From: Trema orientale
Lineage: Eukaryota > Streptophyta > Magnoliopsida > Rosales > Cannabaceae
Direction: 5' to 3'
Assembly (NCBI GenBank): GCA_002914845.1
Contig: JXTC01000163.1
Coordinates: 569,890 to 633,889 of the forward strand
Length of the DNA stretch: 64,000 nt
The first letter of the stretch is position 1. Every line of letters starts with the position of its first letter. A program made the translations under genes and the position numbers. The notes under the pieces are model-generated. The model saw only the letters and a program-made list of their open reading frames with translations. It was not told the origin of the DNA and made no database searches. Below are positions 25,078-36,298 of this stretch, piece after piece.

Positions 25078-25990
25078 TTAGGAGAGAAGTTTTTGATTTT
25101 TATCCTTTTGTCTTATTTCTAATCTTTCATCTTGGACTTGCATTATTAATTGACCTTTGTGTATATCGATGAGAGCCCTTCCAGTAGCAAGGAAAGGTTG
25201 ACCAAGAATAATAGTAATTTCTTGGTCTTTTTCTATGTCAAGCACTAAAAAGTCTGCTGGGAATATGAATTTGTCGACTTTAATAAGCACATCCTCGATA
25301 ATACCTCTAGGATACTTTATAGACCGGTCCACCAATTGCAAAGAAATAGTTGTTGGCTTCATTTCTCCCAAACCTAATCTCTTGTATACTGAGAGTGGCC
25401 TTAGGTTGATACTGGCACCAATATCACATAAAGCCCTGTCAAAGAATGAATTTCCAATGGTGCACGAAATATGAAAACTCCCGGGGTCCTTTAACTTGGG
25501 TGGAAGTTTATTCTATAAGATCGCACTACACTCCTCAGTAAATGCAACTATTTCATAATCCTCCAGCTTTCTCATGTTAGATAAAATTTCTTTCAAAAAC
25601 TTCACATAATTAGGCGTTTGAGCTAGAGCATCTACAAATGGTATGTTTATGTGGAGTTTCTTGAAAACTTCTAAAAACTTTGAGAACCGTCAACCTAACT
25701 TCTGCTTACTGAACCGCTGAGGATATGGAATTGGAGGGACATATGGTGGTGGGTTATTCGGGAACAACTTGGATTTTAGCTTTGTTGGCTCAACTTGTCT
25801 TGTCTCGGATTGCCCCTGAGGTCGTGACTGTTATTCTTGATATTGACCTCTTGTGCTCGAAGAAAGTGATAATGGAGAAGGTGGTGGGGTAATGGAAATT
25901 GGTTGACTCGGTTGCTCCACTTGTCTTCCACTCCTAATAGTTATTTCATTACACTACTCCTTCGGGTTTGTCTCGATATTACTCGGAAAA
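25078..25990 (-). pseudogene. Athila gag end and protease remains, minus strand (fossil)
   Basis: On the minus strand the region reads from gag C-terminal wording (proline-rich, YVPPIPYPQRF, then DALAQTPNYVKFLKEIL) into an aspartic protease-like segment (about 25078-25480: GEMKPTTISLQLVDRSIKYPRGIIEDVL in short motifs, then ILGQPFLATGRALIDI). This is the usual Athila gag-protease order. It belongs to a broken element with several interruptions; its primer site and LTR lie to the right. Confidence 0.85.
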
Positions 25991-27093
25991 GAACCCTAAG
26001 GTCTTGTGGAGAGTATGTTAGAGATCTGGCCGATTTGGATTTCTAAATTTCTGATAGACGCATCTATGCTTTGCCTGTGGTTAATGAGACATTCTCGGAG
26101 ATTAGAAGTCCGACCATACAAGCCAACAATTATGGGATTAAGCCAGCTATTATTCAGATGGTGCAAGCCAATCAATTTAGCGGCTCTCTCCTTGATGATT
26201 CAAATGCTCATATTGCCACCTTCCTTGAGATTTGTGAGATTTTCAAATATAATGGCGTTACTGATGATGCCATTAGACTGAGATTGTTCCCATTTTCACT
26301 TCGAGACAAGGCCAAAAGGTGGTTGGACTCTTTACCACTTGAAACTATCACTATATGGAATGCTCTTACTCAATGATTTTTATCCAAATTTTTCCTACTA
26401 GCAAAAAGGGCGAAGATGCGGAATGACATCACTACTTTCACCCAGCAAGATTGAGAGTCATTATATGAAGTCTGGGAGAGGTACAAAGACATGTTGAGAT
26501 AGTGCCCGCATCACGGGCTTCTTAAGTGGTTACAATTACAGACATTCTACAATGGGTTAAGTGGCTCGACTATAACCCTTGTAGATGCAATAGTTAGAGG
26601 TTCATTAATGGGGAAGCCTGAAGAAGCAGCCAATGAGTTACTTGAGAAAATGGCTGCTAATGCTTATCAGTGGCTAGTTAAACGCTCTACACCGAAAAAG
26701 GCCTATGGGGTACATCAAGTTGATGCACGTATAGCTCAAGTTGCAGTATTAATGAAGCGATTCGATGCTATTCACCCTACTCCTGAGAGATATAATTTAT
26801 GTGGCGGACCTCATGCCAGTAACACCTGCCAAGATGGTAATTTCTTTGATACATCACAGCCTGAGCAAGCACACTTTATAGGGAATGTTAATAGGCAGCA
26901 GAATAACCCATACTCCAACACTTATAATCAGGGATGGTGCAACCATCCAAATTTTTTATGGAGAAACAATGATAATACTGTAAGACCACCGATTGGATAT
27001 CAACCTCAGCTTCAATTCAATAAAGTCTCTCTGGAAGAAGTTCTTGCTCAACTTACTGAGAAAAATAATCAATATATGGCGAAGACCACGTAA
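25991..27093 (+). pseudogene. Athila gag middle part, plus strand (fossil)
   Basis: On the plus strand this encodes the central Athila gag (short motifs IQANNYGIKPAIIQMVQ, TFLEICEIFKYNGV, RLRLFPFSLRDKAKRWLDSL, then a CCHC-like stretch YNLCGGPHASNTC at about 26790-26830). Its neighbours on both sides carry gag and protease parts of the same kind on the minus strand. Either this piece was turned round within the element or a second copy inserted in opposite direction. It is decayed. Confidence 0.85.
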
Positions 27094-27392
27094 TGCCCAG
27101 TTGTTTATGATCGCTCCTTCTTATCCTCTTGCTAAATCGTTTCCTTGGTCGTCAACCATAGTATCTTGTCCTAATCTAGAAGCCTCTCTATTTTCTTTTA
27201 TATTCTTTCGATACGTTCGCTCGATCTCAGAATCAAAGGGAAATAGATCTTCTTTTCTGAACTTTCTCATGCACTGGCTTTAATAACCTTGAAAATAAAA
27301 GCAGGATACTTCGTAAATAAATAAAAATAAAATAAAGAAATTTAAACTAAAATTAAAGTTGCTTAGTATCGATATTAATAAAAATCAAACAG
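27094..27392 (-). pseudogene. Athila gag start and leader, minus strand (fossil)
   Basis: Read on the minus strand from the primer site there is a short AT-rich leader, then gag N-terminal wording (RKEDLFPFDSEIERTYRK) at about 27180-27290. It is the expected beginning of the minus-strand Athila element whose later parts lie at 25078-25990. Confidence 0.75.
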
Positions 27393-27410
27393 TCCCCGGC
27401 AACGGCGCCA
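27393..27410 (-). other. primer-binding site, tRNA-Asp type, minus strand
   Basis: On the minus strand this is TGGCGCCGTTGCCGGGGA, an exact match to the tRNA-Asp-derived site of Athila elements, preceded by aacaagttttt. It shows that the LTR of this element lies to the right, at 27417 onward. Confidence 0.95.
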
Positions 27411-27416
27411 AAAACT

Positions 27417-28425
27417 TGTTGTGAAAATAATGAATGTAAGTGTACGTATCACAAACAAGTAATATAGTAGTGAGTATGAGTATCATCCCACGAAGATTGT
27501 TGATTTACTAAGTACCGAAATTTAGTTAACCCTAATTTTATTTAAATTAAACGACTGAATAAAAATTAAATTAAATTAAATTAAAAATAAACTAAAATCA
27601 ATAAAAATAAACGAGAACGAATATTAAAAGAGAAAAATAAAACGAGATGCAAATCAGTGAAATTAAACCTAGGGTTTCCAATTTCACCGTAAGTAATCCA
27701 CTCTAAAATTTTCTATCTCATTAGCCTAAAATTATTCGCCTAGTTGATAGTCGAGATTCCCTAATTTATTCATTATCCTCTCCCGAGTTCAAGCAAAAAT
27801 ATCCTTAATTACCAATTCACTATATTCCTATGTGAATTAAACTAATTAAGAATTCATTAAGATTTATGAAAACTCATATAGCAACTACACAAACCATGTA
27901 AATAGATTCCTATTTTACATGTAATCTATGGCTTTCAATCCAATAAACTAGATACATAAATCTCTTTCTGGTTTCATTATGATTAACAAATCATCAATTT
28001 AGTGGCTAATTAAATAGAAGTATTAAGAATAGAATTAAAAACTCAACTAAGAAAAATAATTCATAGACAAAATTGAAAGTAAAAAATTTAAAGCATCATA
28101 GTTAGGCTACATCGTAGCCCTAGAAAAGAAATCTAGAACATAATTAAACTAAGATAAAAAAATATTAAATATAAATATTCTAAAGAAAATAAAATTCTAA
28201 AACTGAAAATAAAATCAAACTAGAGAAATCACGATTGAGGAGGCTTCACTCTACTGCTCTGTCTCCCACTGATTTTCTCTCTCTAGACTACTGTGTTTCT
28301 CTCTCTAGAATGGTGTATTTTTTCTCTTATCACAGTCTTTTTATAGCTGAACATAGAGTGTCTCCCAATCATTCACGGATTCCTATGCTTAATTCTGATT
28401 GGTTGTGTGATATGTTAATATTCAA
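27417..28425 (-). repeat. Athila LTR, minus orientation, probably incomplete
   Basis: The LTR end on the minus strand is ...cacaaca, six bases from the primer site. A TATA-like ctataaaaag on the minus strand near 28330-28340 is followed downstream by a GA-rich stretch (agagagagaaa at 28260-28310). Only about 90 bp of U3 are left before a dispersed repeat unit begins, so the LTR looks cut short. Confidence 0.65.
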
Positions 28426-29430
28426 TGTTTGGAGCATGAAGGATGAGAACACAATTTGGTGACGGGATTAATACCTTATTTGATATATGGGACTAAGATT
28501 AGGATCGAGATTATTTATCCTAGACCTATGTTTGATGCCAACTTGTGATGGAATAAATAATCTATAATCTTAAAATAATCTCATATGAGTGAGATGATTA
28601 ATCTCATTTACAAGTGTCAGATTAATAATCCTATACTCAATAGTGATCGGACCCATATCTATTCCGAATTCCAAAGATAATAGGCCCCACATTAGGAATA
28701 ATATTTACATTTTTTTAAGATTTAAATTAATCTAAAATAAATATATTACATATTCTAATGAAAAGTGGGTCCCACATTATAATATCAACCCTTATCCAAT
28801 CCAATACCATACTAAATATGGAATAGTATTAAGTTTATCCTAATCTAATCTATTATAATCTAATTTGATACCATAATCCAAACTCTGCATACCAAATACA
28901 AGGGGACTATTATAACACATTTGTAATATAGTTTAGCATAATCCTATCTTTTCCTTTTCCATTTCCCTTAAATGTGGGGTTCACATTTTTTACTTTTTGC
29001 ATTTCTCTATTTTCTTTAACAAATATAGGTCTCACATCTTTACAATATTATTTTTTATTACTAGTTTTTTACATAATGTGGGTCCCATGTAAAATTTACT
29101 TATTTTTCATTTAGTCTCATCTTTTAGACCTATGTTACACCAAACAAATCATATTACTAACATAATCCAATATAATCCAATTCAATCCTAAGCAATAGAC
29201 TATTCTTGTTTACCAAATAGTCTAAGATACAACAAAGTAAATGATGCCAAATAATATTATAAATCGAATGAAATGATAGCTTACAGTTCGAGATTGTGGG
29301 AGAAAAAGATATTATTAACATGAAGGCCTTTATTTTGCCTTAGAGAGTAGTTTTTAGATCGAAGTTGTGGCATGCGACTCTTTGGCTACCGTTCAAGAAA
29401 TGCTGACACACTAGTATCAATGACTTGTCA
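28425..29430. repeat. dispersed non-coding unit, copy A
   Basis: About 1 kb of AT-rich DNA that recurs, diverged, at 39305-39733 plus 42012-42575. Shared wording includes caatgtttggagcatgaa, actaaatatggaata, ctattataacacatttgta and tagagagtagttttta/c. Many gtgggtcccac-like and aatccaat motifs occur. Copy A has no CACTA insertion and so shows the uninterrupted state. It could be a piece of a non-autonomous transposon; its ends are not clear. Confidence 0.75.
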
Positions 29431-29641
29431 ATTATTCATTTGATTATTGTCTTCTACTGGTGGTGGCTCTATGATAGGAATATATAGCCCATACACTAGC
29501 TCGAAAATCTCTGCTTTTTGTAAAATAGATATCTAGAATTTGGTACATGTACAACATGATAAAAGTACAATTGATTCTCACTGCATCTGTAAAATCAAAA
29601 TGAACTTTGTGTTGTGTCAACTGAAACACGAATTACTAACT

Positions 29642-30282
29642 TGTTATTGTTTCAGATGACAAATTATATACATTTATGAAAAATATAAATAACTAGAAAT
29701 CACAATCAATACAATAATTTATCATGGTTCAGCTTTTGGCCTATGTCCACGTCGGAGAGGGCGAAAAAATTCTACTATAAAAAAAAAGGATCACAAAAGT
29801 CTGACAAATGTCTCTCTCACCTAAATCCCATGTACACCCAAATATCTCTGTCAGAGTAGCATTTAAGACCTAAAGAAAATGTTTTGCTAAAAATGATGAT
29901 GTGAATATTAAAAGAAACTACAAATAAACAAACTACAAAGAAACACAACCCAATGGCTTACTAATACCAAATTCCCATAAATTAGGAGAGAAAAACGATA
30001 TATTACGATATCAAATAACAGTTAGCTAAAATCCACACTACACTCTTACAGTGGCTGCCGTCCATAACATGTATATGTAGACATTTAATAGGTCACAGGT
30101 ATAAGTTAGATCGACTAAGGGCATGAAAATGGCAACAAGTGTGAAGTTAATTGCGCTCACAGACTAAACAAAGAAAGGAAAAAAAAAAAAAGAAACTAAC
30201 TTTTGGGAAGAAAAAAAAAGAAACTAATAACTTTTGGGCCTTGGCCCAGACCAATGGCTTAATTAAAAGCTACAATTCTAAC
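29642..30282 (-). repeat. 3' LTR of a copia remnant
   Basis: On the minus strand the segment begins TGTTAGAATTGTAGC straight after a purine-rich tract (acaaggtaaagat) and ends ...caataaca. It includes wording common in copia U5 (gaccttttggcctatgtccacg type, about 29735-29760). No second LTR of this family is seen in the window. Confidence 0.65.
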
Positions 30283-31960
30283 AATCTTTACCTTGTCAAA
30301 AAATTAAGCCATGTCCAATGTACTAAAGCCCATTTACCCAATAAATAAGTCCACCTGCAATGCTTGAACTTCTAAACAACATCCAACCCTGTCACCATAT
30401 TAGTCGCAGCAAAAAAAAGAAACGAACTCTGCAAAACTATACCAATAAGGCAAACCCTCTCTACTAGCAACAAATATAATTAAATAGTATAGTCAAAGGT
30501 CTGACAAAACTGCAATTAATAACTTTCTCTTATCGAATAGGATGACAAATTCATCAAATTTAATAACTCTAGCTAAATAAAAAATTTGGTGACAATGGCT
30601 CTACAAACCTCAACCAATAGCTGATCACCCCAAATTCAAATCCGTGGAATACTATTTTCGTTTGCTCAAGTTTACCATCATTCACATGAGTATATATAGG
30701 ACAAAAAAATAATTTCAAATCAAAAGTAGCAGAATTATCAAGTCACACCTCAAACAGTGTCTTCAGACCAAATATAATTGATGGAGATTTTCTAACAAAA
30801 TAGCAGGCATTTCTGATAGCTTCAATCCAAATAACTTTTGGACAAACCATAGAAAGCAAGCAATAAATTTTCCTTAAAAAAAATCATATTCAAACATTCT
30901 GCAACCCAAACTGTTGTGGTATCATCCAAATAATGCAATACCTCACTATCTATTCCTTCTTGCAGAGCTGATTGTCACAAACTTTATAACTTTATACAAT
31001 TATCATAGTCAGTACCAAATATCATAAAATAACAAGAACCACCCTAAGGCAAGTTAGAAAAAGGACCCAAAAATTCTGAATGGATACAATCTATTGTGTA
31101 ACTAATCTTACAAAATACAACTATATGTTGTGTCCCATAAACACAATGCTTACGAACATTAAACACTCCAATTTTCTGACCATCCAACCAATGCATAATA
31201 TCAAAATCTGGAATAAAATAAGATGAGGACACAGTAATACCAATAATTGTACTACCCTGATGAAAGTGGAGGCCATTGTGAAGTTTTCCCTTAATCACCA
31301 CAGGAGCACCTTACCAACACATACAACTCCACCTTCAGTAGAATACTGATAACCTTGTGAGATAAACCTCCTCAAAGATGCAGGACTTTTCTTTATATCT
31401 GGCACATGTCTAATATCAGTCAAGGTCCAAATAATACCTTCGTGCATCTTAATTCAAATAATACCTACACCAACAACTTTGCAAGATATATTATTTCTTA
31501 AAAAGACCAAAATTATATCAATAGATTAATAGTCAACAAACCAGTCTTCTTTGGGGCACATATAATAGGAACAACCTAAATCAAGAATCCAAGAAACCCT
31601 AAGTGACCACTAGAAACACATAGAACACAATCGCAATCGTTTGAGCCATCCTTAGCAAAACTAGCATGATTATTTGTAGTAGAAGACTTTTTACCAATTT
31701 CCTTATTTTCTTTAATCTTTGGGCATTCAAATTTCCAATGTCCTAGTTGATGACAATAATTGCAATTGCCCATCCTATTCTTACACTTTTCTCTATTTCT
31801 ATTTTCTCCTTCTCTCTTTGCTCTACCTTTCACAAGCAATGCACTTGATTGATTTTCATCCCAATTGTCACACTTTTTTCTTCAATTCCTTAAAGTTTAA
31901 AGATGTCTTAACATCTTCCATCCTGGTAATATTAGATGCTTAAAGTCAGTGATTTGTGAA
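30283..31960 (-). pseudogene. Ty1/copia remnant: gag, GAG-pre-integrase, integrase (fossil)
   Basis: On the minus strand: gag end with a CCHC knuckle (about 31576-31840, CNYCHQLGHWKFEC), GAG-pre-integrase-like segment (about 31044-31301, GVFNVRKHCVYGTQ and DCIHSEFLGPF) and integrase remains (about 30590-31020). The end of pol, purine tract and LTR follow to the left. It is a different copia family from the one at 10392-20097. It is incomplete, with many breaks, and no 5' LTR or target duplication was found. Confidence 0.75.
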
Positions 31961-33179
31961 AGGTAGAGTATATATAAGAGACGATAAAATTTGAACCGAG
32001 CATATTGTTATTTATTTATACTTGAATCACACCGAAATCATGTAATCCATGATTTTCACATGTCCATCTCTCAAAGAAGTATCCTTCCAAACAAGGTGGA
32101 GGCAGTCTCGTGGCCAGGTAGTGGAGGCACCATTTACAGCTTTTGTGGCTGGTACTACCAGAGACCACTGATACCTAAGATGATTTTTGAAGTTTGTACT
32201 TGGTACTTCTTGTACCACTACCCCGTATTTACTTTATGGCATGTCTTGCAGGGTCCTAGGCCTTTAGGTGGTCTAGGTTGGATTGTATTATAAGACATTG
32301 AGGGGCCATTTGGTATATAGGGGTTAGAGGGGCATTGGGAATCTATCAGATTCCCTTGTTTTTTACAAGATTTGCATATTTTAGCACTCGGGAAACTAAA
32401 ACCGGAGAGGTTCACTTTGCCTTCACAATGGAGTCTGTGAGCAATTCTTCCAATTTTTTCAGTACAAAAGAAACAACAACCTCAGCCTTTGACTCTCCAA
32501 AATGAAGCGAAACGATCTTGTTTCTGTTAGAAAATGGATGTGTTACACCATTTTGATGAGCTATTTTGAGACAAATATATGAGTGGGACCCACTACGTAT
32601 TAGTGAGAGGTCATCATTGATATGTGTTCTTCTCCGCAAATACATGAAATTTAATTATTTACTTGCTTAAAATGACAATGGGGTGAGTGATAAATTATCA
32701 CCCAAAGCGAGCTGAATGAAAAGAAAAAAGAATGGGAATTTGCTAAAGTCCTACATGAAAAAAGAGCACAAATCAAGAGGTGTTGATATAGAGTTTCTTA
32801 ATTTTTAATTGCTAACTTGATAAGCTGAGAGACTCTCTCTTGCTCACGCACGCAGGGGGTACAAATCACGGGTCGGATAGTATGTGCATGTGTGCACTCG
32901 CGCATCCTATGGGCACGAATGTCAGATCGAAAAGCCCAATACGTATTGGGCTTACTTTTGCTCCTTCAATATTTTATTTTTTCCTTTTCTCAAAGCCCAA
33001 TTAAAGGTTCTAGAACTTATAACTCTAGAATTTGGTCTTTATTTGGCAGTTCAAAAATGTTTATAACAATAAAATTTAAAGGCCATTAGTCTTTGAAACT
33101 ACCAGAAACGTTTTGGCATTATGGCCAAAAACTGCCAAAAATGTTTTGGCATTAAAGATAGACTTTATGGCTGGTTTCC
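31961..33179. other. intergenic, no recognised gene
   Basis: Two adjoining minus-strand open frames (32218-32415, with CKSCKK and CKTCHK, and 32027-32218) may be scraps of the copia leader or gag, but I cannot place them. Another minus-strand frame at 32412-32645 shows no known motif. The wording ccaaaaactgccaaaaatg near 33125-33145 is a local direct/inverted repeat. Nothing else is supported. Confidence 0.45.
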
Positions 33180-33668
33180 CCTTAAGCACTATAAAACGAG
33201 ACACTCTCTTTTACATTTTGACACACCAAAAAAGCAAATCTACTTTACATTTTCACTGAAGTCTCTCTATTGTGGCTAGGAAATAGTTAGTTAGTAGTTG
33301 TGAGAGTTTGGGTTCTATCTCTTTCGGTGTGGTCGAGCTCTCTTGAGTTCTAGTGATAGAGTTTGGGCATTGCTCAGTTCGTTGGGAGTAGCAAGTTGGT
33401 GCAGTTTTACTATTAGTGAACCGTTTTATTCTGGGAGACAGACGCCATTCGTATTCCTCTGAGCACCCCAATGAGGAGATATAACTGTTTTAAGAAATTG
33501 TGTGAAATACAAGATTCGGTTTGATTTCCTTAAACTCCTTTATTATTTTCATAATTATGATAATTGTTATTATCCTAGCTAGTTGTAGTAAATTAAATGT
33601 GATTTATTTTCTTATGTCATATGTTATAATATTGTTGTTTATATGGCATTTATATTTTTAGATTATTA
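33180..33668 (+). repeat. LTR-like stretch with TATA box
   Basis: A TATA-like cactataaaacgag at about 33189-33201 is followed by sequence with the look of a copia LTR R-U5 (short T/C-rich start, then gggagacagacgcc near 33437-33450). No TG...CA ends, primer site or second copy were found, and the sequence is cut by the inverted-repeat element on its right. Offered as a weak call. Confidence 0.3.
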
Positions 33669-34927
33669 GACTTTTTATTACCAAAGCCTCCTGAGCTAGG
33701 AATAATTCAGTAAAATTAACCCTGAACTCAATTTTTTAGAGTAAAACCCCATAAACTGGGAATAATTTAGTTGAACTAAATCTTTTAGAGCAAAACCCTC
33801 TGAAGTCTTCTAATATTAGTTTTGTTAGAAAAGGAAAATGTTTATGTTAGTTTTTTTTTTTACTATTTAGTCCTTACTCTCTTATTTGTAGTTTTTAGGT
33901 CCTCATTATTATATTTTTGTTTCACATCAATTCCTTTTAATATTTTCTATCTAAAACTGTTGTCAATTAGCACTTGCTCAAAATGTACTCATCTCAGCAG
34001 AGATAAAATTAAAAACACAAAGAAATTATTATTCAATTCAAAAAAAAAAAAGAAAAGAGTTGGGGTTATTGTTTTCATTCAAGACGGAGATAAAAAATTA
34101 GAAAATTTTATTGGGTTCCAATATGGAGTTATTTTGGTCTACGTATTCATATATCTAGAAGAGAAATATATATCTCTTCTTTTTTTTTTATTTAAATCAT
34201 GATTTATAGAACTATCTATAGTACTATTTTTCATCTTGTTTTTCCTTTAGTTACAGTTTTTTCAATTTTGTTTTTTCAAAAAAATCTCATACTCATTTAA
34301 AAGTCCTTATAAAGAAAAGCGCCTATATATGTGCCAACCAAAAAGAATGTTACAAGATATGCATTTTGTTTTGCCTAATTTATAGAGGACATATTCTTTT
34401 TTTGGACACATGTCCTCTATAAATTGGACAAAACAAAATACATATCTCTCTTCTATATATATGAATACTTGGATCAAAGTAGATCCATATTGCAACCCAA
34501 TAAAATTTTCTAATTTCTTACCTCCGTCATGAACGAAAACGATAATCCCAACACTTTTTTTATTTTTTTAAATAATAATTTCCCCTGCTGAGATGAGCAC
34601 ATTTTGGGCAAGTACTAATTGATAATAGTTTTGAATAGAAAAGATTAAAAGGGATTAGTGTGAAACAAAAATATAATAATGAGGACCTAAAAGCTATAAA
34701 TAAGAGAATAAGAGCTTAACAGTAAAAAAGAAACTAACATAAATATTTTTACTTTCTAACAAAACTAATATTAGAGGACTTCAGTGGATTTTACTCTAAA
34801 AAATTGAGTTTAAGGTTAATTTTACTAAATTGGCCCTAGTTCAGAGGCTTTTGTTCTAAAAAATTGAGTTCAATGTTAATTTTACTGAATTATTCCGAGT
34901 TTAGGGAATTCTGATAATAAAAAGCCT
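33669..34927. mobile_element. large inverted-repeat (foldback-like) element
   Basis: The left arm (about 33669-34177) and right arm (about 34441-34927) are inverted copies over roughly 500 bp with moderate divergence. Matching landmarks include gactttttatta / taataaaaagcc at the tips, aattcagtaaaattaa / ttaattttactgaatt, ctcatctcagcagagat-like / ctgctgagatgagcac, and ttattgggttccaatatgga / tccatattgcaacccaataa. The loop of about 260 bp itself holds a near-perfect hairpin (cctctataaattgg against ctaatttatagagg, 34373-34427). No transposase frame is seen. Flanks are AT-rich (attatt on both sides), so the target duplication is uncertain. Confidence 0.85.
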
Positions 34928-35201
34928 TATTATTATTTGCAATATTTTTCTAACAGTTTCAAACTCTTAATTGTTTCGATATACTGCAATTAGTTTCTAG
35001 CTAAGTTTTCAAGTAGTTATCTCTTCCAAAAACTGTAAGGCACTCGTTAACCTCGTAAAAGCGAAAAGTAGAGGAAAATTTAAACTTTCTATTTAGTTCT
35101 GAAAATACTTTCGTGATACATCCCCTTTTTACATTACAGAAATATTTACAACCTATACAATACAAAACATCATTTTACTTCTTTTGAAAACTCCCACAGG
35201 G
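34928..35201. other. intergenic stretch up to an assembly gap
   Basis: No gene recognised between the inverted-repeat element and the gap. It may continue the LTR-like sequence seen before 33669. Confidence 0.4.
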
Positions 35202-35917
35202 NNNNNNNNNNNNNNNNNNNNNNNNNNNNNNNNNNNNNNNNNNNNNNNNNNNNNNNNNNNNNNNNNNNNNNNNNNNNNNNNNNNNNNNNNNNNNNNNNNN
35301 NNNNNNNNNNNNNNNNNNNNNNNNNNNNNNNNNNNNNNNNNNNNNNNNNNNNNNNNNNNNNNNNNNNNNNNNNNNNNNNNNNNNNNNNNNNNNNNNNNNN
35401 NNNNNNNNNNNNNNNNNNNNNNNNNNNNNNNNNNNNNNNNNNNNNNNNNNNNNNNNNNNNNNNNNNNNNNNNNNNNNNNNNNNNNNNNNNNNNNNNNNNN
35501 NNNNNNNNNNNNNNNNNNNNNNNNNNNNNNNNNNNNNNNNNNNNNNNNNNNNNNNNNNNNNNNNNNNNNNNNNNNNNNNNNNNNNNNNNNNNNNNNNNNN
35601 NNNNNNNNNNNNNNNNNNNNNNNNNNNNNNNNNNNNNNNNNNNNNNNNNNNNNNNNNNNNNNNNNNNNNNNNNNNNNNNNNNNNNNNNNNNNNNNNNNNN
35701 NNNNNNNNNNNNNNNNNNNNNNNNNNNNNNNNNNNNNNNNNNNNNNNNNNNNNNNNNNNNNNNNNNNNNNNNNNNNNNNNNNNNNNNNNNNNNNNNNNNN
35801 NNNNNNNNNNNNNNNNNNNNNNNNNNNNNNNNNNNNNNNNNNNNNNNNNNNNNNNNNNNNNNNNNNNNNNNNNNNNNNNNNNNNNNNNNNNNNNNNNNNN
35901 NNNNNNNNNNNNNNNNN
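35202..35917. other. assembly gap (716 N)
   Basis: A run of 716 N. Unlike the first gap, the flanking sequences do not visibly overlap. Any open frames reported across it would be meaningless. Confidence 0.99.
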
Positions 35918-36298
35918 CATTGTTTACTCTTAATTACTCTTCCTTATGAACATATCATGTAATTAGCAACTGATTGTTATATCTATTGATAATAATACGT
36001 CCTATCATTTCTTTTCTGTTTCTAAGCATGTATTTCCTAGTAGTCACAATGGTAGTAAGTTTATCATATCTATACTGTCCTATACATTAAAGTTTAACAT
36101 TGGTAGCAATACCACTACCATGATCACATTATATAAACTTATGTCTAAGAATAATAGCATATCATCCATCTAAATGCATAGTTTAGCTAATCCCATCAGT
36201 TTCCTTATATCTCCTCACTCATTTCTATCTTTTACCTTATGTATCACCAATATAGGCCAGTTCCTTATATTCTTCACTAATTCTCATCTTTTATCTAT
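35918..36298. other. intergenic, no gene; imperfect 50-bp direct repeat
   Basis: The wording 'cagt-ttccttatat-ct-ctcact-a-tttctatcttttacc' at about 36197-36240 is repeated imperfectly at about 36257-36299. No gene or transposon end recognised on the gap side. Confidence 0.45.

Noticed and set aside
32027-32645. Three minus-strand frames as a host gene
   Set aside because: Short, unlinked, with CKxCxK-like text only; probably transposon debris.
35153-35933. Long open frames on both strands across the N run
   Set aside because: They consist almost wholly of undetermined residues from the 716-base gap.
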